From the NCBI GenBank assembly GCA_945902975.1, contig CAMDNL010000002.1, positions 1 to 48,247 of the forward strand: a DNA stretch of 48,247 nucleotides, written 5' to 3'. Positions 18,837 to 27,278 of this stretch are shown here, piece after piece. Every line of letters begins with the position of its first letter. Positions within the stretch are counted from its first letter, which is position 1. This DNA is from Chitinophaga pinensis (GTDB lineage: Bacteria > Bacteroidota > Bacteroidia > Chitinophagales > Chitinophagaceae). Both the position numbers and the translations under genes were made by a program. The notes beneath the pieces were generated by a model. It did no database searches. It was not told the DNA's origin and worked only from the letters and a program-made list of their open reading frames with translations.

Positions 18837-20084
18837 TTAAACTTGTTGTGGTTCTGTTAGTTCCCCTTCCCATTTGCTTACTGCAGTGGTTGCTAAACTA
18901 TTCCCCAACACATTAGTTGCAGAACGGAACATGTCACAAAAATGATCAATAGGTAATATTAATGCAATCCCTTCTGGAGGAATATTGAACATCGCGCAAG
19001 TCGCTGTAACAACAACCAATGATGCTCTTGGTACACCCGCAATTCCTTTACTCGTTAACATCAACACAACTAACATGGTTAATTGCGTTCCAATATCTAA
19101 ATGGATGCCATATGCTTGTGCAATGGCCATACTCGCAAATGTCATGTACATCATACTGCCATCTAAGTTGAAGGAATAACCCAAAGGTAAAATGAAAGAA
19201 ACAATTTTATCCTTGCAACCAAATCGCTCCAGCTCTTCGGTTAATTTTGGAAATACAGCTTCGCTGCTTGTTGTACTAAATGCAATCACCAATGGCGTCG
19301 TAATATGTTTTAACAAGGAAGGCACACGATTTTTTAAAATCAAATAGCCTACTCCTAAAAGCACAATCCATAAGACACCAATCCCTATTAAAAAGTACAA
19401 TAAATATTTACCGTAAAAAATAAAAATGGTTAAGCCCTTTGTGGCAATGACTGCTGCAATAGCGCCAAAAACACCCAATGGCGCAAAGTTCATCACGTAG
19501 CCTACCATTTTTAAAATGATATGCGCCACTGTATCCAATGCTTTAATAAATCCTTTTGCTGGTTCTCCAATGGCAGCTGCTGCAACACCAAAGAAAATAC
19601 TAAAGATCACGATTTGTAAAATTTCATTGGTGGCCATGGCTTCGAACATACTCTTTGGAAACACATGCTCCACAAAATTAATCACACTAAAAGATTGTGT
19701 CTTACCCATTAAATCTTTCACGCCCGAGGTATCCCCTACTGTCAAATCCAATCCCTCACCTGGCTTCAATAAATTCACCAAAACCAACCCAATCAATAAA
19801 CTAATTAAGGAGGCAGACAGGAACCACAATAAAGCTTTACCGCCTACACGTCCAACCGTTTTAAGATCTCCTAACTTTGCAATCCCAACAACCAATGTCG
19901 TAAACACCAATGGTGCGATGATCATTTGAACCAATCTTAAAAAGATGGTAGTGAGTAGCTTCACATTTTTAGCAAAGCTGTCAATGGTTGCTTGGTCCTT
20001 ACCTTCATGAATAAAGTAGCCCAAAATGGCACCTGCCACCATCGCGATGACAATGTATACGGTTAGTTTGTTTGATTTTTTCAT
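18837..20084 (-). CDS. Dicarboxylate/amino acid:cation symporter (DAACS; GltP/DctA type)
   Basis: Members of this trimeric inner-membrane family import glutamate, aspartate or C4-dicarboxylates with protons or sodium. The serine-rich re-entrant loop AFSTTSSEAVFPKL, the unwound helix NLDGSMMYM, GIAGVPRASLVV and DMFRSATNVLGNSLATTAVSKWEGEL are all present. The track starts at a GTG (20111); the ATG at 20084 (MKKSNKLTVYIV) precedes the first membrane helix and gives 415 residues. It heads a minus-strand row with DedA, MFS and GT9 and diverges from the APC permease gene. Choice between dicarboxylate and glutamate as substrate cannot be made safely. Confidence 0.92.
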   Translation of the reverse strand: MKKSNKLTVYIVIAMVAGAILGYFIHEGKDQATIDSFAKNVKLLTTIFLRLVQMIIAPLVFTTLVVGIAKLGDLKTVGRVGGKALLWFLSASLISLLIGLVLVNLLKPGEGLDLTVGDTSGVKDLMGKTQSFSVINFVEHVFPKSMFEAMATNEILQIVIFSIFFGVAAAAIGEPAKGFIKALDTVAHIILKMVGYVMNFAPLGVFGAIAAVIATKGLTIFIFYGKYLLYFLIGIGVLWIVLLGVGYLILKNRVPSLLKHITTPLVIAFSTTSSEAVFPKLTEELERFGCKDKIVSFILPLGYSFNLDGSMMYMTFASMAIAQAYGIHLDIGTQLTMLVVLMLTSKGIAGVPRASLVVVTATCAMFNIPPEGIALILPIDHFCDMFRSATNVLGNSLATTAVSKWEGELTEPQQV

Positions 20085-20231
20085 AGGATGCTTAGTGCTG
20101 CAATATACCACATAAGTTCTAAAAAAATAACCGTCTACAAAATTTGAGTTTGCCCCTTTTTTTTAGCTAAAACCACTCTATAATTGCGAAAAAAATGCTA
20201 CTTTTCAACTTAAATAGAAACCAATTATATT

Positions 20232-21725
20232 ATGAGTTTATTTAGAAAGAAAGATTTATCCGCCATGTTAGCTCAGGCAGATGATGGAGGAAAAGGATTA
20301 AAGCGCACTTTAGGTGCTGGTAATTTAATTGCATTAGGCATTGGTGCCATTATCGGTGCTGGCTTGTTTGTAAGAACAGCTGCTGCAGCCGGTCAGGCAG
20401 CTGGACCTGCGGTGACTATATCCTTTATTATTGCTGCTGTAGGCTGTGCTTTTGCAGGCTTATGTTATGCAGAATTTGCTGCGATGATCCCGATTGCAGG
20501 TAGCGCGTATGCTTACTCTTATGTAACAATGGGTGAGTTAGTGGCTTGGATCATTGGCTGGGCCTTGATTATGGAATATGCCTTAGGTGCTGCTACAGTG
20601 TCTATCGCCTGGAGTGAATACCTCAATAAGCTGACGGGAGGCGCCATACCTTATGAATGGAGCCATAGTCCTTTTGAAAGTTTCACTGATAGTATGGGTG
20701 TGGCACACTCTGGTATCATGAATGCGCCTGCGTTGGTGATTCTTTTAGCGTTGACTTTATTATTGATCAAAGGTTCTCAAGAATCTGCTATCGTAAATGC
20801 AGTGATTGTATTTATTAAAGTAGCGATTGTGATCATATTTATTGCGGTGGGATGGCAGTTTATCAAGCCTGAAAACCACACTCCTTATTTAATCCCTGCT
20901 GGTCAAGCTGCAGTAACAGATAGCGCGGGTAAAGTGATTGCAGATTATTCTGGAGCCTTTAAGCATGGCTGGGGTGGCGTACTAGGTGGGGCTGCAATTG
21001 TATTCTTTGCCTTTATTGGTTTTGATGCAGTTTCAACTGCTGCGCAAGAAGCAAAAAATCCAAAAAGAGACATGCCTATTGGTATCTTAGGTTCTTTGGT
21101 GATATGTACCATACTATATATTTTATTTGGCCACGTATTAACAGGTGTTGCACCTTGGACGGATTTTGTTGATCCAGAAAAAGGAAGAGAAGCCTCTGTT
21201 GCTTATGCTATTTCGACTTATATGACTGGATATGGCTGGCTAGCGACTGCAGTGACAGTGGCAATTTTAGCAGGTTTCTCATCTGTGATTTTAGTGATGT
21301 TGATGGGACAAAGCCGTATTTTTTATTCAATGAGTAAGGATGGTTTATTGCCAAAAGCATTTGGCGATTTACACCCTAAATACCAAACACCTTATAAATC
21401 TAACTGGATCCTATTTGTATTTGTGGGCCTATTTGCTGCTTTCGTACCAGGAAGTGTGGCAGGTGATTTAACAAGTTTTGGAACCCTATTTGCTTTCGTA
21501 TTGGTAAGCTTAGGTATTTGGATCTTAAGACGTAAATCACCCGAAATGGAGCGTCCTTTCAAAACACCATTGGTGCCATTGGTTCCTATTTTAGGCGCAG
21601 TGATTTGCTTAGCGATGATTTTTGCATTAGACATGCAAACGCTTAAAGTGGCATTTATTTGGATGATTTTAGGCTTATTTGTGTACTTCTTATACAGTAA
21701 GAAGACAAGTAAATTGAATAAATAA
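20232..21725 (+). CDS. APC superfamily amino acid permease (CAT/YhdG-like)
   Basis: This 497-residue protein has about twelve or more membrane segments. LGAGNLIALGIGAIIGAGLFV forms the unwound first helix that binds substrate in APC carriers, and FFAFIGFDAVSTAAQEAKNPKRDMPIGI is the typical helix 6-7 region of cationic-amino-acid-transporter-like proteins. It likely imports amino acids across the inner membrane. It is transcribed divergently from the DAACS symporter and ends before a strong terminator, so it appears monocistronic. The specific amino acid is unknown; bacterial members of this branch include general and cationic permeases. Confidence 0.92.
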   Translation: MSLFRKKDLSAMLAQADDGGKGLKRTLGAGNLIALGIGAIIGAGLFVRTAAAAGQAAGPAVTISFIIAAVGCAFAGLCYAEFAAMIPIAGSAYAYSYVTMGELVAWIIGWALIMEYALGAATVSIAWSEYLNKLTGGAIPYEWSHSPFESFTDSMGVAHSGIMNAPALVILLALTLLLIKGSQESAIVNAVIVFIKVAIVIIFIAVGWQFIKPENHTPYLIPAGQAAVTDSAGKVIADYSGAFKHGWGGVLGGAAIVFFAFIGFDAVSTAAQEAKNPKRDMPIGILGSLVICTILYILFGHVLTGVAPWTDFVDPEKGREASVAYAISTYMTGYGWLATAVTVAILAGFSSVILVMLMGQSRIFYSMSKDGLLPKAFGDLHPKYQTPYKSNWILFVFVGLFAAFVPGSVAGDLTSFGTLFAFVLVSLGIWILRRKSPEMERPFKTPLVPLVPILGAVICLAMIFALDMQTLKVAFIWMILGLFVYFLYSKKTSKLNK

Positions 21726-21745
21726 TCCAATTATAGATAAATTAA

Positions 21746-21776
21746 AATAGTCCCGACTTTCGGGACTATTTTTTTT
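21746..21776 (+). terminator. Intrinsic terminator after the APC permease gene
   Basis: AATAGTCCCGA and TCGGGACTATT form an 11-bp stem with a CTT loop followed directly by a run of T. It separates the permease from yebC. Confidence 0.9.
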
Positions 21777-21807
21777 GTGTTATTTTTACAGACCTAAAAG
21801 AACAATT

Positions 21808-22530
21808 ATGGGAAGGATATTTGAAGTAAGAAAAGCAACCATGTTTAAACGCTTTGATCGTATGGCAAAGCAGTTTACCCGCATAGGTAAAGAAATTGTG
21901 ATTGCTGTAAAAGCATCAGGACCTAACCCAGATGATAACCCTGCTTTAAGAAGATGTTACCAGAATGCAAGAAGTGTGGGCATGCCTAAGGACCGTGTAG
22001 AAGCGGCCATTAAAAGGGCCATGGGCAAAGACACAAGCAACTACGAAGAAATTTTATACGAAGGCTATGCGCCACATGGTGTTGCTTTATTAGTAGAAAC
22101 AGCCACCGACAATCATGTAAGAACAGTTGCCAATGTAAAGAGTCATTTTAATAAAGGCAATGGTGCCATGGGAAATAGTGGCAGCGTAAGTTTTCAATTT
22201 AAGAAAATGGGTGTGTTTAAATTAAACCCAGATGGTTTAGTAATGGATGATTTGGAATTAGAATTGATTGACCATGGTTTAGATGAATTAGGAGAAAGTA
22301 ACGACGACAATGACAACCCAATTATTGTTTTAAGATGTGCATTTACTGATTTTGGTAGCTTACAAAAAGCATTAGAGGAAAAAAATATCACTGCTATTTC
22401 TGCTGAACTAGAGTGGATCCCAAGCACCACTGTGCCTGTAACAGATGAACAAGCAGAAGATATTAGTAAGTTAATTGAAAGACTAGAAGAAGATGAAGAC
22501 GTGAACAAAGTATTTCACAATATGGGATAA
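21808..22530 (+). CDS. YebC/PmpR family protein
   Basis: YebC/PmpR proteins are three-domain cytoplasmic proteins described as DNA-binding regulators and, for some members, as ribosome-associated factors that ease translation of proline-rich stretches. Diagnostic segments are [92 protein letters not shown] and the acidic C-terminus [25 protein letters not shown]. The track start (21775) lies inside the preceding terminator; the ATG at 21808 ([13 protein letters not shown]) gives 240 residues, as expected. The ACG-start small gene begins 11 nt after its stop. Confidence 0.94.
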   Translation: MGRIFEVRKATMFKRFDRMAKQFTRIGKEIVIAVKASGPNPDDNPALRRCYQNARSVGMPKDRVEAAIKRAMGKDTSNYEEILYEGYAPHGVALLVETATDNHVRTVANVKSHFNKGNGAMGNSGSVSFQFKKMGVFKLNPDGLVMDDLELELIDHGLDELGESNDDNDNPIIVLRCAFTDFGSLQKALEEKNITAISAELEWIPSTTVPVTDEQAEDISKLIERLEEDEDVNKVFHNMG

Positions 22531-22541
22531 AACCAACCACT

Positions 22542-22838
22542 ACGAAAACTACAATTACGATATTATGTTTCTTTTTTACGCAGGCCATTGCTGCGCAAAA
22601 ATTGAATTCAAAGAATGCAAAGGAATATTGGAAAACTGAAAAAAAATCGACAACAGCTTTAGTTGTAAATATTTCTAAAGGGCCTTATTCCGTTCAAAAT
22701 AAAATTGCGCCAAATTACTACACCACGCAAACAGGATTTTTTTGCAATCAAGAAAGAGCATTAGAAAAGAAAACTAAAATTCCACTAAGGGTTAGACTAG
22801 GCTCATTAAGTTATACGGAACAGTTAGAAGGCTATTGA
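22542..22838 (+). CDS. Small secreted Bacteroidota protein with apparent ACG start codon
   Basis: The track starts this frame at TTG 22602, but the frame is open further upstream and encodes KTTITILCFFFTQAIAAQ directly before it, a convincing signal peptide ending in AAQ. The only position fitting an initiation codon ahead of it is ACG at 22542 (ACG AAA ACT), where ATG would be expected. No ATG, GTG or in-frame alternative precedes it back to the stop at 22494. The mature part is about 80 residues and ends RLGSLSYTEQLEGY, a C-terminus I recall from short uncharacterised Bacteroidota proteins. Function is unknown. It is either translated from ACG, perhaps coupled to yebC 11 nt upstream, or recently silenced. 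It converges with the E1 gene. Confidence 0.6.
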   Translation, partial: TKTTITILCFFFTQAIAAQKLNSKNAKEYWKTEKKSTTALVVNISKGPYSVQNKIAPNYYTTQTGFFCNQERALEKKTKIPLRVRLGSLSYTEQLEGY

Positions 22839-22851
22839 ATGAAAGAAGTAT

Positions 22852-25224
22852 TTACTCTGCAATCATATCCTTCACTACCTGAATAATTTCTTCGGTATTT
22901 GGTTTAGAGAAATAATCCCCATCACTTGCATACGCTGGACGATGTGCTTTAGCAGATAAAGTCCTAGCACTTGCATCTAACCACTTGTATCCACCCTGCC
23001 CTTCAATTACTTGCTGATACATATATGCAGTAGCGCCTCCAGGTACATCTTCGTCCACAAATAAAATTCGGTTGGTTTTTTTAAGGGATGCCACTATCTG
23101 ATGATTGATATCAAATGGTAAAAGTGTTTGTACGTCTATCACTTCACAATCAATCCCCAAGGCTGCTAAACGAACTGCTGCTTCTTCTACTATTCTTAAT
23201 GTAGATCCATAAGACACAATGGTAATGTCGGCTCCAGCCCTTACAATTTCAGGCATGCCCAATGGCACAGTGAACTCGTTGATATTAGCTGGCACTGTTT
23301 CTTTTAATCGATACCCATTTAAGCATTCTATTAAAATTGCAGGATCATTGGCTTTTAATAATGTATTGTACATGCCCACTGCTTGCACCATATTTCTTGG
23401 CACACAAACAAACATGCCTCTTAATGCATGCACAATCATGCCCATTGGTGAGCCACTATGGAAGATCCCTTCTAGTCTATGTCCTCTTGTTCTAATAATC
23501 ACAGGACTGCTTTGTCTGCCCACAGTTCGGTAATGTAAAGTAGCAACGTCGTCGCTTAGAGTTTGTATGCCAAACATTAAATAATCTAAGTATTGAATTT
23601 CTGCAATCGGTCTTAGTCCTCTCATAGCTAAACCATGCGCTTGACCCATGATGGTTTGCTCTCTAATACCTGTATCAAAAATTCTATTCACACCATACTT
23701 GGCTTGTAATCCAGCAAAACCTTGATTCACGTCTCCAATATTTCCTAAGTCTTCGCCAAAAGCAACCACTTTAGGATTGTTCGCAAACAAGTGATCAAAG
23801 TATTGATTCAAGACCTCATACCCATTCATTTGTTTTGGATTTGCCTCCATGACTGCTGGGACCACCGGCACATTCAATGCGCTTTTTGGACCTTCGTTGT
23901 ATAAATACTTACTATAAAAAGGTGCTTGCTCTTTATGGTAATCTGCTAATAATTGACCAATTGCTTTTGCTTGAGGATGCTGTGGCATCTGCTCCAAAAC
24001 AATATTTAAAACTCTAAAGAGATCTCTTTTTAATGGTTCTTTGTTTGCAACCAATTCTTGCATCATGAGATACAATGGCGCGTCTTGTTGTAAACCGGAC
24101 AATACCAATTCGGCTGCTGCTTGAATTTTTGATTTGATTGGTAAAATATATTTATCCCATGCAGCTTGTTTTTGATCTCGAACATCTTGCTTAACTTCTG
24201 ATTCAAAAAGATCCAATGATTCAGCAGTAGCTAGTTCATTTAAAATTAACCAAGCACGCATTTGTTTATTGCAATCCCAGTTTCTTTCCCATTCTAATCT
24301 TTCTGCAGATTTATATCTTTCGTGGCTTCCACTTGTTGAATGGCCTTGAGGCTGTGTGACTTCTTTTACATGAAACACAACAGGCGTATGGGTTGTACGC
24401 GTATAAGAAATCCCTTCCTCAAAGGTTTCACAAAGTGCAGCATAGTCCCATCCATTCACCGTAAATATTTTGATGCCATTGGTGCCTGGTTTTTTTTCAA
24501 ATCCAGCCAATGCTTCTGATATAGATCCTTTGGTCGTTTGTAATTCAGTTGGAACAGAAATACCATAACCATCGTCATAGACTATGACTGCTAATGGCAC
24601 TTGTAATACACCTGCTGCATTGATGGTTTCCCAAAAATGTCCCTCCGATGTACTTGCGTCACCTATGGTACAAAAACAAACTTCATTTCCTTGATTCGTC
24701 AAACCTTCAAATGCAGGTTCCGGATTTGCATTTCTAAAAAATTTTGAGGCGAAGGCCAATCCAAGACCCCTCACCATTTGACCTGCAGTAGGTGCAATGT
24801 CTGCAGATACATTATAAGTATCTGCAAGTGGCAACCAGTCGCCCTTGTCATTCACAAAAGGAGTGCTAAAATGTGAGTTCATGTTTCGACCACCACTGTA
24901 TGGATCGTTTTCTACGTCTGCATATAATTGTGCGAAATAATCACCAATATTAGAAGTGCCTAATGCAAACATTAAAGTTTGATCGCGATAATATCCGCTT
25001 CTAAAATCACCTTTTTGAAAAAATTTTGCAAGTGCTACCTGTGCGATTTCTTTACCATCGCCAAAGATGCCGAATTTGGCCTTCCCTGTCAATACTTCAC
25101 GCCTACCCAACAAACTCACTTCTCTACTCGCAAGTGCAGTTCGGTAGTCCTCTAATACAGTTTTGCGAAACGCTTCAAACGATAGCATGTCCTGGTTAGA
25201 TGCAGCTTCTAAGTTGGATTCCAT
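22852..25224 (-). CDS. Fused alpha/beta E1 component of a 2-oxoacid dehydrogenase
   Basis: The N-terminal half (about 10-370) is an E1-alpha domain with the thiamine-diphosphate site (IGDASTSEGHFWETINAAGV, then VIVYDDGYGISVP). The C-terminal half (about 470-790) is a transketolase-like E1-beta domain with FGEDLGNIGDVNQGFAGL, GIREQTIMGQAHGLA and IIRTRGHRLEGIFHSG. The enzyme decarboxylates pyruvate or branched-chain 2-oxoacids and passes the acyl group to a lipoyl E2. Fusion of both subunits into one chain of about 790 residues is known in Bacteroidota. The track start is a TTG; ATG 25224 (MESNLEAAS) is more likely. No E2 or E3 gene is nearby, so the substrate is undecided. Confidence 0.9.
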   Translation of the reverse strand: MESNLEAASNQDMLSFEAFRKTVLEDYRTALASREVSLLGRREVLTGKAKFGIFGDGKEIAQVALAKFFQKGDFRSGYYRDQTLMFALGTSNIGDYFAQLYADVENDPYSGGRNMNSHFSTPFVNDKGDWLPLADTYNVSADIAPTAGQMVRGLGLAFASKFFRNANPEPAFEGLTNQGNEVCFCTIGDASTSEGHFWETINAAGVLQVPLAVIVYDDGYGISVPTELQTTKGSISEALAGFEKKPGTNGIKIFTVNGWDYAALCETFEEGISYTRTTHTPVVFHVKEVTQPQGHSTSGSHERYKSAERLEWERNWDCNKQMRAWLILNELATAESLDLFESEVKQDVRDQKQAAWDKYILPIKSKIQAAAELVLSGLQQDAPLYLMMQELVANKEPLKRDLFRVLNIVLEQMPQHPQAKAIGQLLADYHKEQAPFYSKYLYNEGPKSALNVPVVPAVMEANPKQMNGYEVLNQYFDHLFANNPKVVAFGEDLGNIGDVNQGFAGLQAKYGVNRIFDTGIREQTIMGQAHGLAMRGLRPIAEIQYLDYLMFGIQTLSDDVATLHYRTVGRQSSPVIIRTRGHRLEGIFHSGSPMGMIVHALRGMFVCVPRNMVQAVGMYNTLLKANDPAILIECLNGYRLKETVPANINEFTVPLGMPEIVRAGADITIVSYGSTLRIVEEAAVRLAALGIDCEVIDVQTLLPFDINHQIVASLKKTNRILFVDEDVPGGATAYMYQQVIEGQGGYKWLDASARTLSAKAHRPAYASDGDYFSKPNTEEIIQVVKDMIAE

Positions 25225-25379
25225 TTGACAAAAATAGGGGTCAAAATGCAATAAAAATCAAGAAACACATAAAAACAGATAATTACCAAAATTTCAATAA
25301 TTTAGAGCAGCATTTGACGGTCAGGGCTTCAATTTTTGCTGCTTTGGCTCAACCAATTACCCAATAAATTAATATATCT

Positions 25380-25742
25380 ATGAAGTACATTTTCACCCTC
25401 AGTTTTTCACTTGCCGCATTATTTTGTTCAGCTCAATCGGGTATAAAATTTGACAAAGCTGCACATAATTTTGGGAAGATTGCTAAAGGGGTACATAAGT
25501 CAGTGATCTTCACATACACGAACGCCGATGCAAGGCCTGCGGTGATAGAATTTGCCAATGCAGAATGCGGATGCACTCAACCTGAATACGACCAGAAGCC
25601 TATTTTAAAAGGACAAAAAGGAAGCATTAAAGTCACTTATACTTCGCCTGCTGTTGGGGCATTCAGAAAAAAAGTAAATGTAAAATTTGCTGGACAAAAA
25701 TTACCTGCCGAGTTGACCATTGAAGGCGAAGTGATAAAATAA
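25380..25742 (+). CDS. DUF1573 family secreted protein
   Basis: This 120-residue protein begins with a signal peptide (FTLSFSLAALFCSAQ, cleaved near residue 20). The rest is a DUF1573 (ASPM/SPD-2/Hydin-like, Ig-type) domain: FDKAAHNFGKIAKGVHKSVIFTYTN, ANAECGCTQPEYDQKPILKGQKGSIKVTYTSPAVGAF and a final strand LTIEGEV. The CGC pair in the middle is typical of the family. DUF1573 proteins are abundant in the Bacteroidota envelope, but their role is not established. It is a single gene divergent from the E1 gene and is followed by a strong bidirectional terminator. Confidence 0.9.
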   Translation: MKYIFTLSFSLAALFCSAQSGIKFDKAAHNFGKIAKGVHKSVIFTYTNADARPAVIEFANAECGCTQPEYDQKPILKGQKGSIKVTYTSPAVGAFRKKVNVKFAGQKLPAELTIEGEVIK

Positions 25743-25760
25743 AAAAAATAATAGCTACTA

Positions 25761-25795
25761 AAAAGGGGGATCGTTTGCACGATCCCCCTTTTTTT
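25761..25795 (+). terminator. Bidirectional intrinsic terminator between the DUF1573 and susD genes
   Basis: AAAAGGGGGATCG pairs with CGATCCCCCTTTT around TTTGCA, followed by a T run. The A run on the other flank makes it equally suitable for the convergent susD-like gene. Confidence 0.92.
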
Positions 25796-25817
25796 ATAAG
25801 ACTCAAAAGAGACTCAA

Positions 25818-27245
25818 TTATTTAGACCACCACATTTTAGCATAGTTGTCATCTGTACCGCCTAAAGCAGATACAGCAGCTTTGTAATTTGTAGGATTTA
25901 AAGATGCTTCTGTTGGAGGGTAACCCAAACGATATGGAATACCTCTTGAATCCACTCTATCAACTGCAGCAGTCAATACAGGGAATCCAGTTCTTCTCCA
26001 ATCACACCAAGTTTCCCAAGAACTTAAGTAGTTATGTACCCACTTCTCTGTTAAGATTTGCTTGTGTGCTGTTGCGCTTGTATAAGCTACATCTGCATTA
26101 GCGATGTAGGCATCATATTTAGCAGCATTATACACACCGTACATTTCCCAAGAAGCTTTGATAGCAGCTTTGTACTTTGTTTCAGCTTCTGTATCACCAC
26201 CAGTTGTATAACCTAATTTAGCAGCTTCAGCTTGTAAGAATAATACTTCAGCATAATTATAAATAGACAATGGAGAACCTTGACTTCTGAATGTAGTTCC
26301 AATGCGGCTAAAAGCAGCAGGGATATTTACAGCAGCGTTTCTTCCATAAGGTAAACCTTTTACAACACCACTTGCTAACACTTCACCAAATATTGGTAAA
26401 CGTGGATCCGCTTTTGGCTCCATGTAGTCAGTCATTGTTTTACTGATTGCATAATCATTACGATTACTTACAGAATAGTTATCATACCAAGGGTTAAAGT
26501 TCAGAGGATCCCCAGTTATAAACTTGTACATGATATTTTGTGCGTTACTAGTAATTACACCAGCAGCAATCGCAGCAGCATATTCAGTTTTACCTTTTGT
26601 AGGATTCACTTTTGATAATCTTACAGACATTGCTAAACGAATCGTGTTTGCGAAACGCTTCCAAGCAGCCATGTTTCCAGCAAAGATCACATCTCCAACA
26701 ACACCAGCTTCGCTTTCTTTAATTTGAGCAACAGCCTCAGTTAATTCTTTAAATAAATCTGTATAGATAGATTCTTGAGAATCATACTTTGGAGAATATG
26801 CAGCACTACCTTTCAATGCTTCAGAATAAGGGATATCACCCCAGATATCTGTCATTCTTAAAAAGTAAAACGCCTTCATGATTCTTGCTGCAGCAATTTG
26901 GTTGGCTTTAGAGCCATTTCCAATTGTTGTAGAAGCGCCTTCATTGTTGTAGTTGATTATTGTTTGTAAATCGTACAATGGTCCAACATACCATCCTGCG
27001 AAACTTGCGTTACGGTCACTGTACAATGAAGATCCTGGATAAGGTCCTTCAGACAAATGTTGTACGTATAAATTAGCCAATCTGTTATTGTACATAACAG
27101 TTTTCATCGCTTGTTGCGAATTGGTAAGTAATGCACTTGTAGAAGCTTTTGTAAGTAGTGTTGGAGATACGTTTGTATCACCAAACTTATTACAACTCTG
27201 CATTGTAGCAAGGATTACGATAAGAGTTAATATTTTTTTCATCAT
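25818..27245 (-). CDS. SusD/RagB-like outer-membrane lipoprotein
   Basis: SusD-like proteins form the lid of a SusC channel and capture nutrients at the cell surface. This one has a lipoprotein signal peptide with cysteine C18 (MQSCNKF). It has the helical TPR-like body of the SusD-like families, seen in AARIMKAFYFLRMTDIWGDIPYSEAL, WKRFANTIRLAMSVRLSKV and the C-terminal ILTEKWVHNYLSSWETWCDWRRTGFP. At 475 residues it fits. It lies 33 nt downstream of susC and is surely its partner. The wording resembles the SusD-like_2 (PF12771) branch, often found outside polysaccharide loci; that assignment is from memory. No glycoside hydrolase is adjacent, so glycan or peptide substrate is open. Confidence 0.93.
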   Translation of the reverse strand: MMKKILTLIVILATMQSCNKFGDTNVSPTLLTKASTSALLTNSQQAMKTVMYNNRLANLYVQHLSEGPYPGSSLYSDRNASFAGWYVGPLYDLQTIINYNNEGASTTIGNGSKANQIAAARIMKAFYFLRMTDIWGDIPYSEALKGSAAYSPKYDSQESIYTDLFKELTEAVAQIKESEAGVVGDVIFAGNMAAWKRFANTIRLAMSVRLSKVNPTKGKTEYAAAIAAGVITSNAQNIMYKFITGDPLNFNPWYDNYSVSNRNDYAISKTMTDYMEPKADPRLPIFGEVLASGVVKGLPYGRNAAVNIPAAFSRIGTTFRSQGSPLSIYNYAEVLFLQAEAAKLGYTTGGDTEAETKYKAAIKASWEMYGVYNAAKYDAYIANADVAYTSATAHKQILTEKWVHNYLSSWETWCDWRRTGFPVLTAAVDRVDSRGIPYRLGYPPTEASLNPTNYKAAVSALGGTDDNYAKMWWSK

Positions 27246-27278
27246 TATTATTTTTTAAATTTTTGTACTAATTATGCA

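Noticed and set aside
22602-22838. TTG start given in the track for the small secreted protein
   Set aside because: The in-frame signal peptide directly upstream shows that the protein begins earlier, at the ACG.
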